DNA of 15,309 nucleotides, taken from contig CAJTMB010000046.1 of assembly GCA_910577105.1 (NCBI GenBank), forward strand, positions 1 through 15,309. The letters run 5' to 3'. How positions within the stretch are numbered: position 1 is the first letter of the stretch; each line of letters opens with the position of its first letter. The notes below the pieces were generated by a model, which was not told the DNA's origin, did not search any database, and was given only the letters and a program-made list of their open reading frames with translations. This document shows, in pieces, positions 8,280-12,645 of this stretch. The stretch comes from an uncultured Lachnospiraceae bacterium. Its GTDB lineage: Bacteria; Bacillota; Clostridia; Lachnospirales; Lachnospiraceae. A program made the translations under genes and the position numbers.

Positions 8280-8415
8280 ATGTGGTATCTTTAATATCCG
8301 AGCAAATCATCACGCCGGAATCCTGAACAGTTGCGGCAACCACGCTGGAAACGGCCTGAATGGCGAAAAGACTGAAAACGGCGATGATAATAGTTTTTTT
8401 CAATTTTAATTTCAT
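8269..8415 (-). CDS. 48-aa secreted peptide, candidate signal peptide/pheromone precursor
   Basis: Minus-strand ORF of 48 codons, below usual cut-offs. The start ATG (8415-8413) has a textbook GGAGG (8428-8424) 8 nt upstream. The protein begins MKLKLKKTIIIAVFSLF: a basic N-terminus, a hydrophobic core to about residue 27 and a signal-peptidase site V26-A27-A28. This leaves a 20-residue product beginning TVQDSG and ending TFKI, with one cysteine (C38). The stop lies inside the regulator's last codons, an 11-bp convergent overlap. Three features support a real gene: RBS spacing, signal peptide and a minus-strand intrinsic terminator 80 bp downstream. A GTGCCAG motif copy lies 72 bp upstream. 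A secreted short peptide beside an HTH-TPR regulator is the classic RRNPP quorum-sensing layout, and convergent overlapping pairs are known among Rgg/SHP loci. The mature form and function are unproven; it could also be a bacteriocin-like or membrane peptide. Confidence 0.72.
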   Translation of the reverse strand: MKLKLKKTIIIAVFSLFAIQAVSSVVAATVQDSGVMICSDIKDTTFKI

Positions 8416-8486
8416 ATATTTTTCCTCCAAAATTGTTGATTGTTTTTGCTACAAGCAGATTCTATAGTGAAATTGACTATACTACA

Positions 8487-8502
8487 ATAACAAAACTGGC
8501 AC
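8487..8502 (-). promoter_or_regulatory. GTGCCAG motif copy B, upstream of the 48-aa peptide
   Basis: On the minus strand this reads GTGCCAGTTTTGTTAT. Its downstream edge is 72 bp from the peptide's ATG, with TATAGT and TATAGA hexamers in between but no good -35 box. This is the same arrangement as copy A before the secreted protein at 229. Inferred activator or repressor site. Confidence 0.5.
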
Positions 8503-8547
8503 ATTTTACTGAAAATAAGACAAACTTTCTGAAAATTCAATACAAAT

Positions 8548-8564
8548 GTGCCGGGTTTTGTTAT
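8548..8564 (+). promoter_or_regulatory. GTGCCAG motif copy C
   Basis: GTGCCGGGTTTTGTTAT, with one extra base against the consensus. It faces away from copy B and has no clear gene downstream. Confidence 0.4.
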
Positions 8565-8590
8565 TTGGTAGGGGAGAAAAAAGGCTTCTT

Positions 8591-8664
8591 TAGTAAAAAT
8601 ATGTCATAAATGGAAAGTGTGCCAGATTTGTTATGGGAAAAAGTTTGTAACGGTGTTAACTTAT
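8591..8664 (+). repeat. Diverged direct repeat, first copy (contains motif copy D)
   Basis: Begins TAGTAAAAATATGTCATAA, carries GTGCCAGATTTGTTAT at 8619-8634 followed by GGGAAA, and ends near TAACTTAT. Every block recurs in the same order at 8908-8980, so the two segments descend from one duplicated unit. Confidence 0.55.
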
Positions 8665-8745
8665 CTGTAGGAAATGAATTCCATACTATATGGAGTCGTT
8701 TCTCCCCCTATTTTATTTTGGGTATTCCCATTATACCTCAGTAAC

Positions 8746-8790
8746 CAAAAGGGACAGTGTAGCCGATGTCGACGGCACCTGTCCCTTTTG
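8746..8790. repeat. REP-like perfect hairpin with GGGACAG arms
   Basis: CAAAAGGGACAG at 8746-8757 pairs perfectly with CTGTCCCTTTTG at 8779-8790. An inner stem, GCCG at 8762-8765 with CGGC at 8773-8776, extends it. The T4 after the stem is short, so termination would be weak. Such compact GGGACA hairpins are common dispersed repeats in Clostridia; no transposase lies in this window. Confidence 0.6.
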
Positions 8791-8907
8791 CGTGTGCTGG
8801 TTTTTGCAGTATCCTATTTGCCGCTGTGTTTACCCGGGAGGGGAGGTATCCTGCCGGAACAAATGCACGCTATGGCTGCCGGGTGCAGAGTGAGGAAAAC
8901 CGGTTTA

Positions 8908-8980
8908 TAGTAAAGATATGTCATAATCTTTCTTGTGCCAGGTTTGCTATGGGAAAGACGGGTGGGGAGTGGTAACTTAT
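8908..8980 (+). repeat. Diverged direct repeat, second copy (contains motif copy E)
   Basis: Begins TAGTAAAGATATGTCATAA (18 of 19 identical to the first copy), carries GTGCCAGGTTTGCTAT at 8935-8950 followed by GGGAAA, and ends TAACTTAT. It starts 317 bp after the first copy. Confidence 0.55.
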
Positions 8981-9120
8981 GAAAAGGAAGTGGTTTTAAG
9001 ATACTTTTGCCTACATAACTGCATCATTTATGGATAGACTGGATAAGTGTAATAGGGGTATTGACGCGATAACAGACACATAAACACGTAAGCAAAAGCT
9101 GATTGAAGCCACTTCTGAAG

Positions 9121-9162
9121 AAAAGGCAGCACGCCGTATAAATTGCGGTAAGCTGCCTTTTT
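9121..9162 (+). terminator. Intrinsic terminator-like hairpin
   Basis: AAAAGGCAGC at 9121-9130 pairs with GCTGCC at 9152-9157 and the T-run 9158-9162. An inner CCG/CGG pair extends the stem. The A-run at the left could make it bidirectional. The transcript it would end is unclear; none of the motif-bearing segments upstream has a convincing gene. Confidence 0.5.
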
Positions 9163-9181
9163 GACGATGAAAAATCATGTA

Positions 9182-9197
9182 GTGCCAGATATGTTAT
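9182..9197 (+). promoter_or_regulatory. GTGCCAG motif copy F
   Basis: GTGCCAGATATGTTAT, in plus orientation, 115 bp before a possible 32-codon ORF (9312) and about 325 bp before the ABC ATPase. One mismatch to the consensus. Confidence 0.4.
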
Positions 9198-9311
9198 GGA
9201 GACTTAAGGGGAAGCGTGGTAGGATAGAAAATAAGAAATGGCTTCAGCCTTTTTTGTTTGATGACTGTATTCATGTGTTGTGTAAAAGGGATACAAAATA
9301 GGAGTTCAGCA

Positions 9312-9410
9312 ATGGACATATTTTACAGCATCAAGTGGAAGAAGAGTTGGAGCCATTTTGTTTTTGTTAAACTTATTATAGATAAGCCTGCATCCTGCGT
9401 TCCGGATTAG
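9312..9410 (+). CDS. Possible 32-aa peptide or leader ORF
   Basis: ATG at 9312 has AGGAG 7 nt upstream, ideal spacing, and opens 32 codons beginning MDIFYSIKWKKSWSHF and ending PASCVPD. It is basic in the middle with a short hydrophobic run, but has no proper signal peptide. It lies downstream of motif copy F and just before a terminator-like structure in the ABC operon leader, so it could be a leader peptide or an unsecreted small protein. An ORF this short can occur by chance. I call it only because of the RBS and context. Confidence 0.28.
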   Translation: MDIFYSIKWKKSWSHFVFVKLIIDKPASCVPD

Positions 9411-9444
9411 CCATCTTACCTGCCCGTTTATTCCTCTTACGGTG

Positions 9445-9472
9445 GGATGTCTTGCATCCGGTTCTTTTTTTT
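9445..9472 (+). terminator. Weak terminator or attenuator before the ABC operon
   Basis: GGATG (9445-9449) and CATCC (9455-9459) form a 5-bp stem with a 5-nt loop, followed within a few bases by eight T's (9465-9472). The ATPase start is 49 bp further on. GCATCC also occurs at 9390-9395, so GGATG has an alternative upstream partner, the geometry of an attenuator. The short stem makes this tentative. Confidence 0.35.
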
Positions 9473-9521
9473 ATTAAGCTTTTTCCATAAAAGACGGATG
9501 AGCGAAAGGATGTGGCACGGT

Positions 9522-10445
9522 ATGCAATCTGTGATAAAGGCTGAAGGGCTGAAAAAGTATTTTGGAGAGGTAAAGGCGGTGGATGATATTGTCCTCGATG
9601 TAAAGGAGGGAGAACTGTTTGGCTTTCTGGGGGTAAACGGAGCCGGTAAATCCACCACCATAAGCATGCTTTGCACGCTTTTAAAACCTACGGCGGGAAA
9701 ACTGGAGGTCTGTGGTTTTCCGGTGGGAAAAGAGGATGATGAAATCAGGAAGAGGATTGGCGTGGTTTATCAGAATAACTGTCTGGATGACAGGCTTACG
9801 GTAAAAGAAAATTTGTTTACAAGAGGAGCGCTATACGAAAAGAAAAAAAGCAGGTTAATTGAAAACGTTCACAAGGTATGTGACATGTTAGAGCTTGGAG
9901 ATGTCTATAACAGAAGGTTCGCGGTTCTTTCCGGAGGGCAGAAAAGACGGTGTGAAATGGCGAGGGCGCTTTTGAACACGCCCCGGATTATGTTTCTGGA
10001 TGAACCCACTACCGGGCTGGACCCCGCCGCCAGAAAAAAAGTATGGGAATGTCTGCGCTTTCTCCAGAAGGAAGAAAATATGACGGTTTTTCTGACCACC
10101 CATTATATGGAGGAAGCAGCACGGGCTGCCCATATTTCCATAATAGACGGAGGAAAGATAAAAGAATACGGTACGCCGTTTGCACTTAAGGAAACGTACG
10201 CAAGGGATAAGCTGAGGCTGATACCCAAAAAGGAGGCATGGCAGGATTTGGAAAAGAAGCTGGCAGCCATGCAGGTGAACGCTCAAAAAAAGGAAAGCGG
10301 TTTTACGGTTCTGGTAAAAGACAGCTTAGAGTCGCTTCCTATACTAAAAGAAACTGAGGAGATGCTTGCGGGATATGAAATGCTGCAGGGCACTATGGAT
10401 GATGTTTTTCTGACTGTAAGGGGGGAGTGTGAGAAGAACTTCTAA
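9522..10445 (+). CDS. ABC transporter ATPase, ABC-2 / DrrA-like exporter
   Basis: A 307-aa nucleotide-binding subunit that would power the permease encoded next. Walker A is G37-VNGAGK-S44, the signature LSGGQ is at 136-140, and Walker B FLDEP has D160 and E161 followed by TTGLDP. The switch histidine is in the TTHYMEEA segment. The C-terminal 80 residues, ending near MDDVFLTVRGE, are typical of multidrug/antibiotic-type ABC-2 exporters of the DrrA group. I prefer the ATG at 9522 (MQSVIKAEGLKKYFG, AAGGA 11 nt upstream); in-frame ATGs at 9447, 9498 and 9510 would add a poorly conserved, arginine-rich extension. The last codons and stop form one arm of a large hairpin. The exported substrate is unknown; a secreted peptide is possible given the neighbourhood. 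Confidence 0.88.
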   Translation: MQSVIKAEGLKKYFGEVKAVDDIVLDVKEGELFGFLGVNGAGKSTTISMLCTLLKPTAGKLEVCGFPVGKEDDEIRKRIGVVYQNNCLDDRLTVKENLFTRGALYEKKKSRLIENVHKVCDMLELGDVYNRRFAVLSGGQKRRCEMARALLNTPRIMFLDEPTTGLDPAARKKVWECLRFLQKEENMTVFLTTHYMEEAARAAHISIIDGGKIKEYGTPFALKETYARDKLRLIPKKEAWQDLEKKLAAMQVNAQKKESGFTVLVKDSLESLPILKETEEMLAGYEMLQGTMDDVFLTVRGECEKNF

Positions 10446-10491
10446 TTGCTCATGCCAGAGGGCATTTCGCAAAGAAGTTCTAATCTCACAC
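10427..10491. repeat. Large hairpin spanning the ATPase stop codon
   Basis: The 65-nt segment folds almost end to end: GTGTGAGA with TCTCACAC (8 bp), AGAACTTCT with AGAAGTTCT (9 bp), TTGC with GCAA, and ATGCC with GGCAT around an AGAG loop. Two AA bulges separate the helices. The left arm contains the last five codons and the stop (10443-10445). No T-run follows directly. It may be an inserted REP-like element that reshaped the ATPase C-terminus, or an RNA-stabilising 3' structure. Confidence 0.65.
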
Positions 10492-10494
10492 TGG

Positions 10495-10521
10495 AAAAAT
10501 GCTTAAAGGGCGGCATTTTTT
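10495..10521 (+). terminator. Intrinsic terminator between ATPase and permease genes
   Basis: AAAAATGC (10495-10502) pairs with GCATTTTT (10513-10520) around a 10-nt loop; six T's close it. It sits inside what should be one operon, so partial termination could lower permease expression relative to the ATPase. Confidence 0.5.
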
Positions 10522-10582
10522 ATCTGTATTTTGCTTTTGTGGGATTATGGGCTGCAGGAGGGCTGCGGCAGGGAGGATTTTT

Positions 10583-11497
10583 ATGAGAGAAATTTTTTAT
10601 TTGGTAAAGAGAAATGTGCGGTTGTTTGTGAGGGATTATGGAGCAGTGTTCTTTTCGGTGCTCTCCATGCTCATCGTACTGGCGCTTATGGTGGTTTTCC
10701 TTGGCAGCATGAACAGTGAAAACCTGGTTGACATGCTGGCAGAGTTTGGCGGGGAGCGTGATACCCTCACCGATAAAAAGAATGCGTCGTATCTGATACA
10801 GGTGTGGACGCTTTCGGGCATTCTGCTGGTCAATGCCGTTACGGTGACGCTGACGGTCATGGGCAACATGGTGGAGGATGAAATAAAGAACAGGCTTGCC
10901 AGTTTTTATACGGCACCCATCAGCCGCATCAAAATTTCCCTCGGGTATATTTTTTCAGCATGGTTTATCGGTGTTTTCATGTGTATGCTGACCCTTGTTG
11001 TGGGGGAAATTTACATGCTTTTATGTCATCATCCTCTGCTTTCGCCTACAGACTGGCTGAAGTTATTTTTTATGGTTGTCCTGAATGTATTTGTGTATGC
11101 GTGCATGGCATATCTGCTTGCTTTGTTTGTGCACAGTGCGGGTGCGTGGAGCGGCCTGCTTACCGTTATTGGAACACTGATTGGCTTTGTGGGGGCTATT
11201 TATCTCCCTATGTCCATGCTGCCAAAAGGTGTGGCAAAAGTATTAAAGTGCCTGCCCATGCTGCACGGGGCGGCCATGATGCGGGAAGTATGTACCGGGG
11301 ACGCCATTGCAAAAACTTTTGCGGGACTGCCGGAAATAGCGGGGGATTCCTTTCGGGAGCAGATGGGAATTTCCATAATCATAGACGGCAGGGCAGTTTC
11401 GTTGTGGCAGCAGGTTTTATTTCTCCTGTTTTGTGGTATAATGGCGGCAGGACTGGCATTTTTTGTTACCAGAAGGCGCAGGATGCGGAATTGCTAG
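10583..11497 (+). CDS. ABC-2 type transporter permease
   Basis: A 304-aa membrane subunit partnering the ATPase just upstream. The ATG at 10583 follows GGGAGG with about 6 nt spacing; the longer in-frame frame back to 10499 crosses a terminator and is rejected. A first membrane helix (residues about 23-44, AVFFSVLSMLIVLALMVVFL) is followed by an external loop of about 50 residues. Then come five more helices, including the ABC-2 core segment with EDEIKNRLASFYTAPISRIKI, where the coupling helix should contact the ATPase, and a last helix near the C-terminus. This is the usual ABC2_membrane layout of six helices. The permease end lies 30 bp before the LytTR gene, so the four genes 9522-12440 probably form one unit. 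Confidence 0.86.
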   Translation: MREIFYLVKRNVRLFVRDYGAVFFSVLSMLIVLALMVVFLGSMNSENLVDMLAEFGGERDTLTDKKNASYLIQVWTLSGILLVNAVTVTLTVMGNMVEDEIKNRLASFYTAPISRIKISLGYIFSAWFIGVFMCMLTLVVGEIYMLLCHHPLLSPTDWLKLFFMVVLNVFVYACMAYLLALFVHSAGAWSGLLTVIGTLIGFVGAIYLPMSMLPKGVAKVLKCLPMLHGAAMMREVCTGDAIAKTFAGLPEIAGDSFREQMGISIIIDGRAVSLWQQVLFLLFCGIMAAGLAFFVTRRRRMRNC

Positions 11498-11527
11498 ACA
11501 GTGGATTGTGAAAGGGAAACTGACAAT

Positions 11528-11965
11528 ATGAAAATAACAATCATGGATTGGGAGGACGGAAAAGAGGATGAAATCATCATCCGGTGCCGGCATGTGGACG
11601 AGCAGCTTTTGAAGCTGGTGTATGCCCTGAAAGCGGGACAGGAGAAACTGACGGCAGTGCGGGACGGCAAGTTCTTCCAGATTGCACCGGGAAGCGTCTA
11701 TTATTTTGAGGCGGTGGATAACAAAGTTTTTTTGTATCTGGAAACGGAAGTGTATGAAATAAAACTGAAATTATATGAATTGGAAAAGCGTTTTGCCGGT
11801 ACGGATTTTCTCCGCGTGTCCAAGTCAGTTATTTTGAACCTGGCGAAAGTAAAGGATATCAGTCCGTCCTTTGGGGGGCGTTTTGAGGCGGATATGAAAA
11901 ACGGGGAAAAAATCATGATATCAAGACAATATGTGGCGGCGCTGAAAGAAAAACTGGGACTGTAA
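11528..11965 (+). CDS. LytTR-domain DNA-binding regulator
   Basis: A 145-aa one-domain regulator. Residues about 43-143 match the LytTR fold: VYYFEAVDNKVFLYLETEVY, then LYELEKRF, then FLRVSKSVILNLAKVKDISP and FGGRFEADMKNGEKIMISRQYV. The FxRVxxSxxVNL-type segment and the final strand with SRxY are the family's DNA-contact core. No receiver domain is present, so it is not an ordinary response regulator. The ATG at 11528 (AAAGGGA about 11 nt upstream) is preferred to the GTG at 11501. The next gene, 13 bp away, encodes a DUF3021 membrane protein. Such LytTR-membrane protein pairs are known as LytTR regulatory systems, in which the membrane protein holds back the regulator (e.g. HdrRM and BrsRM of Streptococcus mutans). 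It probably controls its own operon. Confidence 0.87.
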   Translation: MKITIMDWEDGKEDEIIIRCRHVDEQLLKLVYALKAGQEKLTAVRDGKFFQIAPGSVYYFEAVDNKVFLYLETEVYEIKLKLYELEKRFAGTDFLRVSKSVILNLAKVKDISPSFGGRFEADMKNGEKIMISRQYVAALKEKLGL

Positions 11966-11978
11966 GGAGGGATGGCTT

Positions 11979-12440
11979 ATGAAGCAGATAAAAAGCCTGC
12001 TTTTCACATTTGTATGCGTGACCACCTGCGTGGTCTTTGCAACGGCCTGTTTTACCACTGTGTTCTGGCCGCAGGCGGTTTTGGGAACGGAAATTTTATG
12101 GCAGATTTTGCTGGTGTCTTTTTTGTGCAGCATGGGCATTTTTATCTATCCCGAACGTGAGGTGGAGGGAAAGAAAACCTTGTTGCTGGTGTTTCTGCAT
12201 TATCTGGAAGTGAATGCAGTGGTGCTTGGGTGCGGAATCTGGTTTGAATGGTTCTATATTGACAATCCGGCTATGGTAATCGGTATGGTAGTCATGATAT
12301 TGTTTATTTTTGTACTGGTGTCATATGTCGTCTGGAAGGATGCAAAACGCATGGCGGCTCTCATGAATGAAAAACTGAGGGAATACCAGAACCCGGAGAG
12401 ACCGGGAGAGGTGGAGGACAAGAAAAGTAAAAATAGTTAA
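11979..12440 (+). CDS. DUF3021 membrane protein, likely LytTR partner
   Basis: A 153-aa integral membrane protein with AAGGAGGG 7 nt before its ATG. Four hydrophobic segments lie at residues about 8-27, 37-56, 66-88 and 98-118 (the last within MVVMILFIFVLVSYVVW). A charged cytoplasmic tail of about 30 residues follows, ending KKSKNS. Size, four-helix layout and its position right after a LytTR gene match DUF3021. In related LytTR regulatory systems the membrane protein inhibits the LytTR regulator, possibly sensing an envelope condition. The ABC transporter upstream is then the likely output. The neighbour-based role is inferred; the family call is fairly firm. Confidence 0.85.
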   Translation: MKQIKSLLFTFVCVTTCVVFATACFTTVFWPQAVLGTEILWQILLVSFLCSMGIFIYPEREVEGKKTLLLVFLHYLEVNAVVLGCGIWFEWFYIDNPAMVIGMVVMILFIFVLVSYVVWKDAKRMAALMNEKLREYQNPERPGEVEDKKSKNS

Positions 12441-12492
12441 AATGCATGAAATAAAATGGATATTTTTGGATATAATAGACAAAAGTGTTTTT

Positions 12493-12532
12493 GGCGTTGA
12501 ATAATTGTCCCAAACGCCTTGCTATTTTTTTG
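12493..12532 (+). terminator. Probable terminator after the LytTR/DUF3021 operon
   Basis: GGCGTT (12493-12498) pairs with AACGCC (12513-12518), 14-nt loop, followed by TTGCTA and a seven-T run. It lies 52 bp after the stop at 12440. The 6-bp stem is on the weak side. Confidence 0.45.
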
Positions 12533-12556
12533 ACGGATTGTTAAAATAAATAGGCA

Positions 12557-12612
12557 TTGAGTTTATAGTTCGACTTATTATGTTATGAACAGCCGGGCAG
12601 CTTTCGGTTGTT
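12557..12612 (+). promoter_or_regulatory. Candidate ppdK promoter and 5' UTR hairpin
   Basis: TTGAGT (12557-12562) and TGTTAT (12581-12586), 18 bp apart, are a possible promoter. Just after, AACAGCCG (12588-12595) pairs with CGGTTGTT (12605-12612), eight pairs including one G-U, in what would be the 5' UTR. That could stabilise the transcript. The hexamers are poor for such a strongly used gene. Confidence 0.3.
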
Positions 12613-12645
12613 TAAAAATCTAAATTGAAAGGAAGAAACACAAAC

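Larger units (their letters stand above)
8486..8565. repeat. Inverted pair of the GTGCCAG motif (copies B and C)
   Basis: The 20-mer at 8486-8505 (AATAACAAAACTGGCACATT) and the 21-mer at 8545-8565 form an inverted repeat with one mismatch and one inserted base, separated by 39 bp. Copy B (GTGCCAGTTTTGTTAT, minus strand, 8502-8487) points towards the 48-aa peptide gene. Copy C (plus strand, 8548-8564) points the other way. The layout suits a bidirectional control region or a looped operator. Confidence 0.6.
8416..9521. other. Gene-poor, repeat-rich intergenic region (about 1.1 kb)
   Basis: Between the 48-aa peptide gene and the ABC ATPase I find no convincing long coding region. ORFs of 67-78 codons around 8674-8975 overlap each other in all three plus frames, lack good RBSs and run through a hairpin, so I do not call them. 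The region holds five copies of the GTGCCAG motif, a diverged 73-bp direct repeat, a REP-like hairpin, two terminator-like structures and one possible 32-codon ORF. It looks like a decayed or regulatory accessory segment. Confidence 0.6.

Noticed and set aside
8674..8975. Three overlapping plus-strand ORFs of 67-78 codons
   Set aside because: They occupy all three frames of the same stretch, lack spaced RBSs and cross the REP-like hairpin; arbitrary open frames are more likely.
8971..8998. Six-codon ORF MKRKWF after motif copy E
   Set aside because: Too short and the purine-rich stretch upstream is too far for a convincing RBS.
9030..9164. Frame reading MDRLDKCNRGIDAITDT, a stop, then TRKQKLIEATSEEKAARR and on to a stop
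   Set aside because: It looks faintly coding and could be a decayed gene fragment, but it has an internal stop, no RBS, no family I recognise, and its end is the terminator hairpin at 9121-9162.
12501..12511. ATAATTGTCCC resembling the inverted-repeat arm at 550-563
   Set aside because: Only about ten bases match and they lie in a terminator loop; chance is likely.
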